DNA of 64,000 bases from an uncultured Saprospiraceae bacterium (lineage in GTDB: Bacteria > Bacteroidota > Bacteroidia > Chitinophagales > Saprospiraceae): positions 47,334-111,333 of the forward strand of contig CAKZQC010000021.1 of assembly GCA_937139495.1 (NCBI GenBank). The letters are read 5' to 3'. Below the pieces are notes generated by a model. The model did not search any database. It was given only the letters and a program-made list of their open reading frames with translations, and was not told the DNA's origin. The translations under genes and the position numbers were made by a program. How positions within the stretch are numbered: the stretch's first letter is position 1; each line of letters begins with the position of its first letter. Shown piece by piece: positions 52,025-61,709 of this stretch.

Positions 52025-52057
52025 GAGCATGTCTAAAATTATAGTTTTAGACACACT
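52025..52057. repeat. short palindrome resembling joined ends of element D
   Basis: GAGCATGTCTAAAA and TTTTAGACACACT are joined by a six-base loop. Both arms resemble the ends of element D (AGAGCGTGTCTAAA). It could be a degraded copy reduced to its two ends, or just a hairpin after the PKD gene. Confidence 0.4.
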
Positions 52058-52083
52058 TTAATCTTTTGTCTTACTCAGATATA

Positions 52084-52128
52084 AAGCAAGAAATTCTTCT
52101 ACCAGAAAGAATTTCTTGCTTTTTTTTT
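52084..52128 (+). terminator. terminator after the PKD protein
   Basis: AAGCAAGAAATTCTT pairs with AAGAATTTCTTGCTT, followed by nine T. Confidence 0.85.
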
Positions 52129-52358
52129 GGGGTAGATAGCTCAATATCTTATTTTAGGTATCGTTTTTGGATAAATATAGCTGTTGACAATATTTCCAAT
52201 CACATCCCTCGCCATATTTTATATTTAAAGCAGGTCTAAAATTTCGCTCAGTCAACAAACCTAATCATTAGTTTAACCGTTTGTTAATACGAGATACAAA
52301 CACACTTGTTACTATCTATTTTTTTTACACCTATTTACCAATCAATCTTATCATCATT

Positions 52359-53198
52359 ATGAAATTTATTCTTGCATCTATTGTGTTATTTCTTAGCTTT
52401 CAAGTCAAGGCACAAGACCCTGTCGTCATTATCGACCAAATGAAAGCCAGTATCAAAAAAATAAAAACATACTCCTTTGAACTACATAGCCGAGAGCGCT
52501 TTGGATCTAAGTTTATCACCAAAAAACTATTATTCCACATGCAGGAAAGCCCTAAGAAAGTCTATATGAAAGATATGGACAAGGGCATAGAACTACTTTA
52601 CGTCAAGGGTTGGAATAGCAATAACGCTTACATTAACCCGAATGGAATGCCTTGGATAAATGTTAGTTTGAGTATTTATGACAATAAAGTTATTTCCGAA
52701 AACCACCACACTATCAATGATTTAGGGTTATCTTTTGTACCTGTATTGTTAGAAGGTTTCGAAAAAACGATAGAGGCTAGTGGTAAGACACGCAACGATA
52801 TATACACCTATTTGGGCGAAACCGTCTGGAACGGTAAAGCTTGTTACAAAATACAATTGGTCTCTCCTACGGAATTCAAATACATTAGTTATACTACAGA
52901 TAGAGATCAAAAGTTAATGGAACTCTCTAGAAGAATCGTAGCCTCTGATTATTTGATCAAAGAAAAAAACAGAGTAAATTATACGCGTACCATCAAGAAA
53001 GGCACAACATTGACCGTTCCTTCTGCTTATGCAGCAAAAGTGATTGTTTATATCGAAAAATCAACCAAATTGCCTTTAGTACAGACATTGTACGATGACA
53101 AAGGATTTTTTGAGAAATTTGAATACAAAAACGTTAATTTGTCTCCTAACTTTGGTAGCAAAGAATGGACAACTGATTGTTTAGATTATGGCTTCTAG
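52359..53198 (+). CDS. DUF1571-family exported protein
   Basis: A 279-residue protein from the ATG at 52359 (signal peptide MKFILASIVLFLSFQVKAQ). An earlier in-frame start at 52281 is rejected as it lengthens the N-terminus before the signal. The mature part follows DUF1571: MKASIKKIKTYSFELHSRER, then KLLFHMQESPKKVYMK, then LLYVKGWNSNNAYINPNGMPW and a C-terminal EKSTKLPLVQTLYDDKGFFEKFEYKNV. Such proteins resemble outer-membrane lipoprotein-sorting folds. The role is unknown. The hairpin at 53232-53267 lies downstream. Confidence 0.75.
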   Translation: MKFILASIVLFLSFQVKAQDPVVIIDQMKASIKKIKTYSFELHSRERFGSKFITKKLLFHMQESPKKVYMKDMDKGIELLYVKGWNSNNAYINPNGMPWINVSLSIYDNKVISENHHTINDLGLSFVPVLLEGFEKTIEASGKTRNDIYTYLGETVWNGKACYKIQLVSPTEFKYISYTTDRDQKLMELSRRIVASDYLIKEKNRVNYTRTIKKGTTLTVPSAYAAKVIVYIEKSTKLPLVQTLYDDKGFFEKFEYKNVNLSPNFGSKEWTTDCLDYGF

Positions 53199-53231
53199 TA
53201 GCCTTTAGTAAAACTAAAAAAATGTATATTT

Positions 53232-53267
53232 AATGGTTTTGATGAACAATGTGTCATCAAAACCATT
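53232..53267 (+). terminator. terminator of the DUF1571 gene
   Basis: AATGGTTTTGATGA pairs with TCATCAAAACCATT; a short T-rich tail follows. Confidence 0.7.
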
Positions 53268-53306
53268 TCTATTTGTACCAAATCATCAATCAGAATAGAC
53301 ATTACT

Positions 53307-54725
53307 ATGGAAACTACTACCAATACAGCTGCTTTAGCGGTCGATCAAAAAGAGGTCAAAAGAATTGTGCAAGCACAACGTGATTTTTTTGCTACCAACG
53401 GCACCAAAACAATTGCTTTTCGCAAAAAACAATTGAGCAAACTCCGTCAACTAATAGCAGACAATGAAGATGCTATCGTTGAGGCACTCCACCAAGATTT
53501 GCACAAACACGAGTTCGAAGCCTATGCTACGGAAATTGGGTTTGTCATGGTTGATTTGGACAAAGCCCTAGCTAATTTGAGCAAATGGGCAAAACCTAAA
53601 AAGGTAAAAACACCTCCTTTTTTGTTCATTGCGACCAGCTATATTCACCCCGACCCTTACGGCAACACCTTGATTATTGCACCATGGAATTACCCGATGC
53701 AGCTATTGATAGCACCACTTATTGGAGCTATTGCCGCAGGTAATACTGCTATACTCAAACCTTCAGAATTTGCACCACATACCTCTGCTCTGTTTGCTAA
53801 GTTGATCAATAGTACTTTTGAGGAAAACTACATCCGACTAATAGAAGGTGCTGTAGATGAAACACAATGGCTACTCAACGAGAAATTTGATTATATTTTC
53901 TTTACGGGAAGTACCAAAGTAGGCAAAATAGTCTACCAAGCAGCAGCCAAACACCTAACTCCTGTCACCTTAGAGCTGGGCGGCAAGAGTCCTTGTATTG
54001 TCGATAACGATACACACTTGGACTACACTGCCAAACGAATAATTTGGGGGAAATTTGTCAATGTTGGACAAACTTGTATCGCACCTGATTATATATTGGT
54101 TGACCAAAAAGTAAAAGCAGCCTTTATCGAAAAATTGAAGTATTATATGCAGCAGTTTTTTGGTGACAATCCGCAAGAAAGTGAATCACTCGGACGTATT
54201 ATCAACGAAAGTCATTTTGATAGAATTGTTAGTTATTTAGGCGATGGAGATGCTGTTATAGGAGGGCAACATGACCGTTCTGACAAGTATATAGCCCCTA
54301 CTGTATTGGATAATGTAAAAGAAGATAGTAGTGTGATGGAAGATGAAATATTTGGTCCTGTACTACCTATTATCGCCTACGGCAATTTGCGTGAAGCCAT
54401 CGCATTCATTAATGCCAGACCAAAACCCTTGGCACTTTATATGTTCACTAAAAACGACAAAAAAGTAGATCGTGTCATTGGCGAAACCTCTTCAGGAGGT
54501 GTCTGTGTCAATGATACATTGATGCACATAGCCAACCCTTATCTACCTTTTGGCGGAGTTGGGCAAAGTGGTATGGGAGCCTATCATGGTTACGAATCTT
54601 TCAATACTTTTTCTCATCAAAAGTCAGTATTACATCGCTCCTTCTTGCTAGAAGAACCGATACGTTACGCACCTTATAACCTCAAAAGAAACTGGCTCAA
54701 AAAGATAATGGATTGGACACTCTAA
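53307..54725 (+). CDS. aldehyde dehydrogenase (ALDH3-like)
   Basis: A 472-residue enzyme that oxidises an aldehyde to an acid with NAD(P)+. TLIIAPWNYPMQLLIAPLIG, FFTGSTKVGK and LELGGKSPCIVDND give the nucleotide-binding and general-base region. VGQTCIAPDYILV carries the catalytic cysteine. The rest, including PFGGVGQSGMGAYHG and the final hydrophobic tail KKIMDWTL, fits the class 3 group, whose substrates are often medium- to long-chain or aromatic aldehydes. Length is normal. It overlaps the hydrolase gene downstream by 13 bases. Confidence 0.92.
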   Translation: METTTNTAALAVDQKEVKRIVQAQRDFFATNGTKTIAFRKKQLSKLRQLIADNEDAIVEALHQDLHKHEFEAYATEIGFVMVDLDKALANLSKWAKPKKVKTPPFLFIATSYIHPDPYGNTLIIAPWNYPMQLLIAPLIGAIAAGNTAILKPSEFAPHTSALFAKLINSTFEENYIRLIEGAVDETQWLLNEKFDYIFFTGSTKVGKIVYQAAAKHLTPVTLELGGKSPCIVDNDTHLDYTAKRIIWGKFVNVGQTCIAPDYILVDQKVKAAFIEKLKYYMQQFFGDNPQESESLGRIINESHFDRIVSYLGDGDAVIGGQHDRSDKYIAPTVLDNVKEDSSVMEDEIFGPVLPIIAYGNLREAIAFINARPKPLALYMFTKNDKKVDRVIGETSSGGVCVNDTLMHIANPYLPFGGVGQSGMGAYHGYESFNTFSHQKSVLHRSFLLEEPIRYAPYNLKRNWLKKIMDWTL

Positions 54726-55426
54726 AACACATATCCCAAGAAGCGTTGACCGACGTCGAAATCTATTTCTTTAGTGGCTTAGGAGCAGATAGTTCTGTTT
54801 TTGGGCGGCTCGAAATAGAACACCCCAACCAACGTCATATTGATTGGATAGAAACTACATTGGGCGAGACTATAGAAGAATATGCCTTCAAGCTACTTCC
54901 GCAAATAGATCGCAGCAAACGAGTTGTTTTCTTGGGTGTTTCTTTTGGTGGAATGGTCGCTATTGAGGTGGCTAAGTTGATAGATGTAGAAAAAGTCATC
55001 TTGGTATCTAGTGTCAAGCACAGCGATGAGTTGCCGTTTTATTTCAGAGCAGCTGGGCGTATGCGATTGCATCAATTAATACCCGCTAGCTTATTCAAAA
55101 TGAACAATCCACTTACTCATTTCGCTTTTAGCGTAGTAGGTAGAGAAGAAAAAAAATTGCTCAAAAATATTTTAAAACAGACCGATGATACTTTTTTGAA
55201 ATGGGCAATTGGTCGAATTACCATTTGGAGAAATGACCAAGTACCCCCCAACGTAGTACACATACACGGCACGAGTGATAAGATTATGCCAATTCGTTTT
55301 GTGGGCGACTGTATGCGAATAGAAGGTGGTGGACACCTCATGATTTATCAAAAAGCCGACAGGATTAGCCACATTGTCAATACTATTATGACCGAAGAAG
55401 TACTACTTCTAGATGTAGAGAAGTAG
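54713..55426 (+). CDS. alpha/beta hydrolase
   Basis: A 237-residue hydrolase with a TTG start (54713) inside the last codons of the aldehyde dehydrogenase, implying translational coupling. IYFFSGLGADSSVF near the N-terminus is the oxyanion region, VVFLGVSFGGMVAIEVAKL carries the nucleophile serine in GVSFGG, and VVHIHGTSDKIMPIRF plus EGGGHLMIYQKAD provide the acid and the histidine. All three catalytic positions are therefore present. Substrate unknown, perhaps linked to the aldehyde substrate of its operon partner. Confidence 0.82.
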   Translation: MDTLKHISQEALTDVEIYFFSGLGADSSVFGRLEIEHPNQRHIDWIETTLGETIEEYAFKLLPQIDRSKRVVFLGVSFGGMVAIEVAKLIDVEKVILVSSVKHSDELPFYFRAAGRMRLHQLIPASLFKMNNPLTHFAFSVVGREEKKLLKNILKQTDDTFLKWAIGRITIWRNDQVPPNVVHIHGTSDKIMPIRFVGDCMRIEGGGHLMIYQKADRISHIVNTIMTEEVLLLDVEK

Positions 55427-55472
55427 TCCAACCAATATAACGAAGTTGTTTAAAAAGTCACTTCAACATAAG

Positions 55473-55510
55473 GAAGCCACTAACAATTTGAGATTGTTAG
55501 TGGCTTCTTT
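55473..55510. terminator. bidirectional terminator between hydrolase and transaldolase genes
   Basis: GAAGCCACTAACAA pairs with TTGTTAGTGGCTTC, T-rich on the plus side. It separates convergent genes. Confidence 0.8.
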
Positions 55511-55542
55511 TATAGACTAAAGTTTTCTACCTAAAAAAAGGC

Positions 55543-56199
55543 TTATCCATTTACTTTCTTGTGATCAGCCAAAAACTTAGCCAAGCCAATATCGGTCAAT
55601 GGGTGATTCAGCAATGCCAAAATAGCATTGAGTGGACAGGTTACTACATCCGCCCCAATTTCAGCACACTGAATAATGTGCATAGGGTTGCGAATAGAGG
55701 CAGCTAATACTTCCGTCTGAAATCCATAAGTGCTATAAATATGTACAATCTGCTCTATCAAAGTGATTCCGTCCCAGCTAATATCATCAACTCTTCCTAC
55801 AAAAGGAGACAAATAAGTTGCTCCTGCTTTGGCAGCCAAAATAGCCTGACCTGCAGAAAAAACAAGTGTACAGTTGGTACGAATACCTTTGTCCGAGAAA
55901 TGCTTAATCGCTTTGATACCAGCTTGAGTCATCGGTACTTTTACCACAATGTTTTTGTGCAAAGCAGCCAACTCCTCGCCTTCTTTGATCATACCTTCTG
56001 TGTCGGTAGCAATCACTTCTGCACTGACATCGCCATCTACGATAGCACATATATTTTTGTAATGAGCTAATACGGCTTCCTTACCTTTGATGCCTTCTTT
56101 TGCCATCAGTGAAGGATTGGTGGTAACACCATCTAATATTCCTAAATCGTTTGCTTCTTTTATTTGTTCTAGATTCGCGGTATCTACAAAGAATTTCAT
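55543..56199 (-). CDS. transaldolase / fructose-6-phosphate aldolase-type enzyme
   Basis: A 218-residue (beta/alpha)8-barrel enzyme. [20 protein letters not shown], then [14 protein letters not shown], the Schiff-base lysine in [30 protein letters not shown], and [14 protein letters not shown] are all signature elements of the short transaldolase/FSA group. It moves three-carbon units between sugar phosphates, or splits fructose 6-phosphate; the sequence does not decide between these. It is a single gene on minus, with a terminator shared with the convergent hydrolase. Confidence 0.93.
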   Translation of the reverse strand: MKFFVDTANLEQIKEANDLGILDGVTTNPSLMAKEGIKGKEAVLAHYKNICAIVDGDVSAEVIATDTEGMIKEGEELAALHKNIVVKVPMTQAGIKAIKHFSDKGIRTNCTLVFSAGQAILAAKAGATYLSPFVGRVDDISWDGITLIEQIVHIYSTYGFQTEVLAASIRNPMHIIQCAEIGADVVTCPLNAILALLNHPLTDIGLAKFLADHKKVNG

Positions 56200-56454
56200 G
56201 TTGTTTTTTTATTGTAATGATGGGGAAACCCCAATACTTTTTTTGTCGAAAAATTCTTTCGACAGGCACAAAATTAACAGAAAAATACAAAATAATCAAT
56301 TCAATTGTTTTTATTTTCTGCCACATTTTGGGGTTTACACTCCTGCACCCCACCTCTATAATCAATTTGATTAATTAGAACTATTTTGATTATATTATTT
56401 AGTTTTTAAAAAGCGATTCCAATAAAAAAGCAAGCATAAGTGTCAAAAATACCG

Positions 56455-56462
56455 TATCTTTG
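56455..56462 (+). promoter_or_regulatory. -7 element of the SprB-repeat protein gene
   Basis: TATCTTTG matches TAnnTTTG, 32 bp upstream of the ATG. Confidence 0.6.
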
Positions 56463-56494
56463 CACCATTCATTTATAATCTAAAAATTTAAATT

Positions 56495-59356
56495 ATGAAC
56501 AAAAACATTTTTACGCTACTCTTTTTGGTCTTCTGCATGGCAGGTAGTCAATTAGCAGTAGGGCAAGTCCTTTATTCAGAGGATTTTGAAGGTACAGGTG
56601 GAGTCATGCCTGCCAATATGACTATTATTGATAATGATGCGTCTCCAGCTGCTGCAGGAATACCTGCTTATGATTTATGGATACCAGTTGGTTCTACAAT
56701 TGCTGTAGGAACGGATACAGTTGCAGCCGTCACTTCTTGGTTAAATCCTGTTGGAGCAAGTGATGATTGGTTGATTACTCCACTAGTTACAGGCTTAGCT
56801 AGTAACGCTAACCTGCTCTGGAATGCAGTCGCACGTGACGCTGCTTACAGAGATGGCTATGAAGTTTGGGTAACTAGCACTATTGCTGGGACGACCCCAG
56901 TCGTGACTGACTTTACTACTAATGGGACAATGGTTTTTTCTGTCGCAGAAGAAGATAGTGTGATAACAAATCATATCGTTAGTTTAACTGCTTTTGCTAA
57001 TCAAAGTGTATATGTAGCTTTCCGCAATAACTCTAATAATCAATTTATCTTAGAGGTAGATGATATTGTAGTGGAAAACACAATACCTACAGATGATTTG
57101 GCAATAAATGGAGTCTATGCAGAATATACAATTTACCCACTAACCCAAGCTGAAATACCAGTAATTGGTACTATAGCTAATGTAGGTAATACGAATGCTT
57201 CAGACGCAGTACTCACAGCCAATGTGTATGAAGGTACTACTCTACAACAGACTTTTACTAGTCCTGCTACAACATTACTTCCAAATGCTAGTGTCAATTT
57301 AACGTTAGGTACTTACACTGCATTGAATGCAGGAGTACATACCGTTGAATATATCGTTAGTTCTGCAACCCTAAACGATGTAGATGCAACAAATGATACT
57401 ATTCGCTATTCTTTCTTGGTAGATGCTAACTTTTTTGCCAGAGATGATGCAAATTTCCTATCAGGTGTTGGTGCAGATGAGACAACAGAATTGATTGCTG
57501 GTCAAAACTATGACATGGTTAATGCTGGCGAAATGGACTCTGTGTTATTTTTCATAGCTCCAGGTGGCGATGGATTTGGGGATACTGTCCAAGTAGTTCT
57601 TTATGATGTAGTAGGAGGTGTTCCAACTAATCAAATTGGACAAAGTCAGCCTTACATACTAACAGCAGCTGATACAGGTGCTTCAGGTACAATATTACAA
57701 TTACCTGTCACTAACATGTCGGGTAGCACATTTACTTTTGCTCCTAGCGAAATTTTCGTTGGTATTCGTGAATATACTACTAGTAGTTACATGAATTTAG
57801 TATCTACAGTTGATATCTATACAGCTGGTACGGTATATGGCAATGTAGATGGTAGTGCTTTTACGTCTATTGATAATATATTTGCTGGATTTCAGCGCAA
57901 TTTTGTTATCCGTCCTTACACTTCTATTATCTGTCCTACGTTGACAGCTACTAACTCTGCCACAGACGCTAGTTGTGGGCTAGCAGATGGTACAGCTACG
58001 GCTATACCAGGTGGAGGTACAGCACCTTACACATTCATGTGGGATGCTAACACAACGAACCAAACTACTGCTACTGCCAATAACTTGACAGCAGGTAACT
58101 ACAACTTCACTTTTACAGATGCTAATGGCTGTTCTGGTACAGGTGGAGCTACTGTAGCCAATCCAAATGCTCCTATTACTACTGCAAGTGTAACAAACAA
58201 CGCTACTTGTAATGCTGCTGCAGATGGAGAAGCAGGTGCTACTGCTACTGGTGGTTCAGGAACTTATACTTATGTGTGGTCTGATGGTCAAACTACTCCT
58301 GACGCTTTAAACCTTGCTGCAGGTACTTACACCGTAACTACTACTGATGGTTCCAACTGTGCAAGCACAGCAATGGTCACTATCACAGAGCCTACTGCTG
58401 TTGTTGTTAGTTCAACTAACACCGTAGATGTAGCTTGTTTTGGCGACACTACTGGTTCAGCTACAGTGGCTGCTACTGGTGGTAATGGTGCATATACTTA
58501 CATGTGGGCGGCTAACACTAACAACCAAATCGGTGCTACTGCTATCAATTTGGCTGGAGGTGCTTATGTAGTGACAGCTACTGATGCAAGTGGTTGTACT
58601 GCTACTGCTACTGTTGCTATTGCTCAGCCTTCTAGAAACTTACTTGTTACTATTAATCCTAATAGCAACGTGAATATTACTTGTAATGGTGCTGCTACTG
58701 GTAGCAGTACTGCTAGTGCTTTTGGAGGTACACCTAGTTTCACTTATATGTGGGGCGCTGCTGCCAACAACCAAATGACAGCTGCAGCTACTAACCTAGC
58801 TGCTGGCACTTACATAGTAACAGTTACAGATGCTAACGGTTGTACTGCAACTAGATCTACTACTTTGACAGAGCCAACTGCTCTAGTGGCGACTGCTACC
58901 AACAACGGTAACGGTACGGCTACTTTGGCTGGTAATGGTGGATCAGGTGCTTATACTTACAGCTGGTCTAACGGAGAAACTACTGCTAATGCTACTTTCA
59001 CTAGCAATGGTTCTTACACAGGTACTGTTACAGATGCTAACGGTTGTACTAGTGTTGACTCTGTCAACATCACTGTAATCAGTGTTGATCAAATTGCTGG
59101 ATTGAATACATTGAATGTATTCCCTAATCCTGCTACTACTATTGCAATGGTAGATATTGATTTGGCTCAAGCTCAAGAAGTTAGCCTACGTGTTATCAAT
59201 ACTACTGGACAAGTAGTAATCAACAAAGTATATGGTACTATCCAGTCTTCTAGACTAGAAGTAGCGACTACTGAATTGACTACTGGTGTTTATTTCTTAC
59301 AATTCACTATTGGTGCAGAAGTTGTAACCAAAAAATTGGTTGTAAGCAAACAATAA
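56495..59356 (+). CDS. large exported SprB-repeat adhesin-like protein with T9SS sorting domain
   Basis: A 953-residue protein with a signal peptide (residues 1-23, SQLAVGQ). The N-terminal part (about 24-190) is a cleaved-adhesin-type beta domain (YSEDFEGTGGVMPANMTIID, then DDWLITPLV). A CARDB-like domain (EIPVIGTIANVGNTNASDAV) and another beta domain come next. Residues about 483-865 are five SprB-like repeats of about 80 residues, most with the pattern C-x(4)-D/G...GG...Y.Y.W...G.Y.V...D..GC (examples ACFGDTTGSATVAATGGNGA, ITCNGAATGSSTASAFGGTP). The C-terminal 85 residues (LNVFPNPATTIAMVDID, then TTGVYFLQFTIG) are the type IX sorting domain. SprB in gliding Flavobacteria is a surface adhesin. 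Here similar surface adhesion is inferred. The codon bias (mostly GCT, ACT, GGT) suggests strong expression. Confidence 0.85.
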   Translation: MNKNIFTLLFLVFCMAGSQLAVGQVLYSEDFEGTGGVMPANMTIIDNDASPAAAGIPAYDLWIPVGSTIAVGTDTVAAVTSWLNPVGASDDWLITPLVTGLASNANLLWNAVARDAAYRDGYEVWVTSTIAGTTPVVTDFTTNGTMVFSVAEEDSVITNHIVSLTAFANQSVYVAFRNNSNNQFILEVDDIVVENTIPTDDLAINGVYAEYTIYPLTQAEIPVIGTIANVGNTNASDAVLTANVYEGTTLQQTFTSPATTLLPNASVNLTLGTYTALNAGVHTVEYIVSSATLNDVDATNDTIRYSFLVDANFFARDDANFLSGVGADETTELIAGQNYDMVNAGEMDSVLFFIAPGGDGFGDTVQVVLYDVVGGVPTNQIGQSQPYILTAADTGASGTILQLPVTNMSGSTFTFAPSEIFVGIREYTTSSYMNLVSTVDIYTAGTVYGNVDGSAFTSIDNIFAGFQRNFVIRPYTSIICPTLTATNSATDASCGLADGTATAIPGGGTAPYTFMWDANTTNQTTATANNLTAGNYNFTFTDANGCSGTGGATVANPNAPITTASVTNNATCNAAADGEAGATATGGSGTYTYVWSDGQTTPDALNLAAGTYTVTTTDGSNCASTAMVTITEPTAVVVSSTNTVDVACFGDTTGSATVAATGGNGAYTYMWAANTNNQIGATAINLAGGAYVVTATDASGCTATATVAIAQPSRNLLVTINPNSNVNITCNGAATGSSTASAFGGTPSFTYMWGAAANNQMTAAATNLAAGTYIVTVTDANGCTATRSTTLTEPTALVATATNNGNGTATLAGNGGSGAYTYSWSNGETTANATFTSNGSYTGTVTDANGCTSVDSVNITVISVDQIAGLNTLNVFPNPATTIAMVDIDLAQAQEVSLRVINTTGQVVINKVYGTIQSSRLEVATTELTTGVYFLQFTIGAEVVTKKLVVSKQ
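57940..59085 (+). repeat. tandem SprB-type coding repeats
   Basis: Five adjacent units of about 230-240 bp inside the gene at 56495, each encoding GG..A.YTY.W....TTQ.A.NL.AG.Y.VT.TDA.GC. The last unit lacks the starting cysteine. Confidence 0.7.
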
Positions 59357-59403
59357 ATTGTCATTTCACGTAAGTGAAATTATTATTTAAATACTGTTTT
59401 ATT

Positions 59404-59440
59404 AAGCTGTATCCTCCTCTGGAGGATACAGCTTTTTTTT
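59404..59440 (+). terminator. terminator after the SprB-repeat protein
   Basis: AAGCTGTATCCTCC pairs with GGAGGATACAGCTT and is followed by eight T. Confidence 0.85.
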
Positions 59441-59522
59441 ATTCGTAGATACCATGAACATAAACCCAACAATTGCTATTAAAATTAGAAAGCAAATGAT
59501 TCCTAAAGCAGGCAAATATTCG

Positions 59523-59530
59523 TATATTTG
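59523..59530 (+). promoter_or_regulatory. -7 element of the E1 dehydrogenase gene
   Basis: TATATTTG matches TAnnTTTG, 30 bp upstream of the ATG. Confidence 0.55.
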
Positions 59531-59560
59531 GACAAACCAGAACCGTAACTAAACAAGACC

Positions 59561-61663
59561 ATGGGCAAAGCTAAAACTAGAAAAAAAACTACTACCAAAA
59601 CTACTCCTGTCGATAAAGCTACGCTATTGCAAGCCTTTCGGCTAATGGCTACTGCCAAAACGATGGCAGAAACTTACGAAGAAAATGTGCGAATCGCATC
59701 CAAGTATGTGCACGCTACTTCGAGAGGACATGAAGCTATTCAGATAGCGCTAGGTATGCAGCTCCAGTCACAAGATTTTGTAGCTCCCTATTATAGAGAT
59801 GATAGTATTTTGCTATCTATTGGCATGACTCCTTATGACTTGATGTTACAGGTTTTAGCCAAAAAATCAGACCCTTTTTCGGGAGGCAGAACTTACTATG
59901 CTCACCCTAGCTTAAAGGACGATGACAAACCAAAAATCCCTCATCAGTCTTCTGCTACAGGTATGCAAGCAATTCCTACTACTGGTGTTGCTTTAGGTAT
60001 TCAGTACAAGGAAAAAACAGGCTTAATTGACAATAAGAATACCGATGATAACACCGTGGTAGTCTGTTCGTTGGGCGATGCCTCGGTAACAGAAGGAGAA
60101 GTGTCGGAAGCCTTCCAGATGGCGGCACTCAAGCAGTTGCCTATTTTGTTTTTGGTGCAAGATAACGAATGGGATATTTCGGCGAATGCTGCCGAAACAA
60201 GAGCACAAGATGCGTACGAATTTATACAAGGATTCAAGGGCGTAGAAGCTCGACAAATAGAAGGCAACGACTTTGCTGCTTCCTACACGGAATTGCAAGA
60301 CGTAATAGAAATTATTCGTAAAGAAAGAAGACCTTTTTTGGTACATGCCAAAGTTCCTTTGCTCAACCATCACACCTCTGGGGTACGGATGGAATGGTAT
60401 CGAGATGACTTGGCAGAACACCAAGCCAGAGACCCTTATCCAATATTGCAAAAGCAACTAAAAGATGCTGGTGTCACGACCAAAGAAATAGAAAAAATAG
60501 AAGCCGAAGTACTGGAGCTAGTACAAGCCGATTTTGAGCGTGCTCAAGAAGCGGAGGACCCAAGCCCAGAAGATATTTATACACATGACTTTGCACCTAC
60601 GCCTATCACCGAGGAACAAGGAACTCGCAATCCAGAAGAAGCCATACCGACCGTGATGGTCGATTCAGCTTTAGTGGGTATCGAAGAATTGATGCGCAAG
60701 CACAAAGAATGTTTGTTGTATGGTCAAGATGTAGGCGGTCGCTTGGGCGGTGTTTTTAGAGAAGCCGCTACTCTCGCTCAAAAATTTGGCGACGACCGTG
60801 TATTTAACACACCGATTCAAGAAGCATTTATTATAGGTAGTACCGTTGGTATGTCTGCTGTTGGCTTGAAGCCAATAGTAGAAGTCCAATTTGCCGATTA
60901 CATCTGGCCTGGTCTCAATCAATTATTCACGGAAGTGAGCCGCTCTTGCTATCTCTCCAATGGCAAATGGCCTGTCAGTATGATATTGCGTGTGCCAATC
61001 GGTGCCTATGGCAGTGGTGGTCCTTATCACTCTTCGAGTGTCGAATCGATTATCGCCAATATCAAGGGTGTCAAAATTGCTTATCCGAGTAATGCCGCCG
61101 ACCTTAAAGGACTTATGAAAGCCGCTTATTATGATCCAAATCCTGTTGTAATGTTTGAACACAAGGGTTTGTATTGGTCAAAAGTACCAGGGACGTTGGC
61201 TGCCAAAACGCCTTTGCCTGCCGAGGATTATATTTTGCCTTTCGGCAAAGCTGCGATTACAAAAGCCGCTGACGAAGAGCAAGTCAACAAAGGAAAATCT
61301 ATGGTCGTTATTACCTACGGCATGGGCGTGCATTGGGCATTGAACGCCAGTAAAGACTTTGATAATCAAGTAGAAATCATTGATTTGCGTACCTTATATC
61401 CATTAGATACCAATACTATATTTGAAGCGGTCAAAAAACATGGTCGTTGCTTGGTGGTCACAGAAGAAACCGTCAATTGTACCTTTGCACAAAGTATTGC
61501 TGCTAGAGTGCAAGAAAATTGTTTTGAGTCGCTCGATGCTCCTGTGCGTACTATTGGCTCGCTTGATGTGCCAGCGATTCCACTCAACGAAATATTAGAA
61601 AAAACGATGCTGCTCTCTGCCGAAAAAGTAAGTGCTGCGATTCGTGACTTGTTGGATTATTAG
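59561..61663 (+). CDS. fused alpha/beta E1 component of a 2-oxoacid dehydrogenase
   Basis: A 700-residue single-chain E1 that decarboxylates a branched-chain or related 2-oxoacid with thiamine diphosphate and hands the acyl group to a lipoyl E2. Residues about 20-330 are the alpha half: HATSRGHEAIQIALGMQL, then VVCSLGDASVTEGEVSEAFQ and LVQDNEWDIS, which form the ThDP/Mg motif (GDxx...N). Residues about 360-700 are the beta half: LLYGQDVGGRLGGVFREAAT, VFNTPIQEAFIIGSTVGM, VEVQFADYIWPGLNQL, GAYGSGGPYHSSS. The basic N-terminus (KAKTRKKTTTKTTP) is an added tail. The substrate, usually branched-chain oxoacids in Bacteroidota, cannot be fixed from this sequence. Confidence 0.9.
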   Translation: MGKAKTRKKTTTKTTPVDKATLLQAFRLMATAKTMAETYEENVRIASKYVHATSRGHEAIQIALGMQLQSQDFVAPYYRDDSILLSIGMTPYDLMLQVLAKKSDPFSGGRTYYAHPSLKDDDKPKIPHQSSATGMQAIPTTGVALGIQYKEKTGLIDNKNTDDNTVVVCSLGDASVTEGEVSEAFQMAALKQLPILFLVQDNEWDISANAAETRAQDAYEFIQGFKGVEARQIEGNDFAASYTELQDVIEIIRKERRPFLVHAKVPLLNHHTSGVRMEWYRDDLAEHQARDPYPILQKQLKDAGVTTKEIEKIEAEVLELVQADFERAQEAEDPSPEDIYTHDFAPTPITEEQGTRNPEEAIPTVMVDSALVGIEELMRKHKECLLYGQDVGGRLGGVFREAATLAQKFGDDRVFNTPIQEAFIIGSTVGMSAVGLKPIVEVQFADYIWPGLNQLFTEVSRSCYLSNGKWPVSMILRVPIGAYGSGGPYHSSSVESIIANIKGVKIAYPSNAADLKGLMKAAYYDPNPVVMFEHKGLYWSKVPGTLAAKTPLPAEDYILPFGKAAITKAADEEQVNKGKSMVVITYGMGVHWALNASKDFDNQVEIIDLRTLYPLDTNTIFEAVKKHGRCLVVTEETVNCTFAQSIAARVQENCFESLDAPVRTIGSLDVPAIPLNEILEKTMLLSAEKVSAAIRDLLDY

Positions 61664-61709
61664 AAAATAATTCGCCATAAAAAAGACTCTATAACAAGCT
61701 ATACATAAC

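Noticed and set aside
57940..59085. Repeats in the SprB-like gene as a CRISPR or recombination array
   Set aside because: The repeats are in frame and encode a known type of protein repeat.
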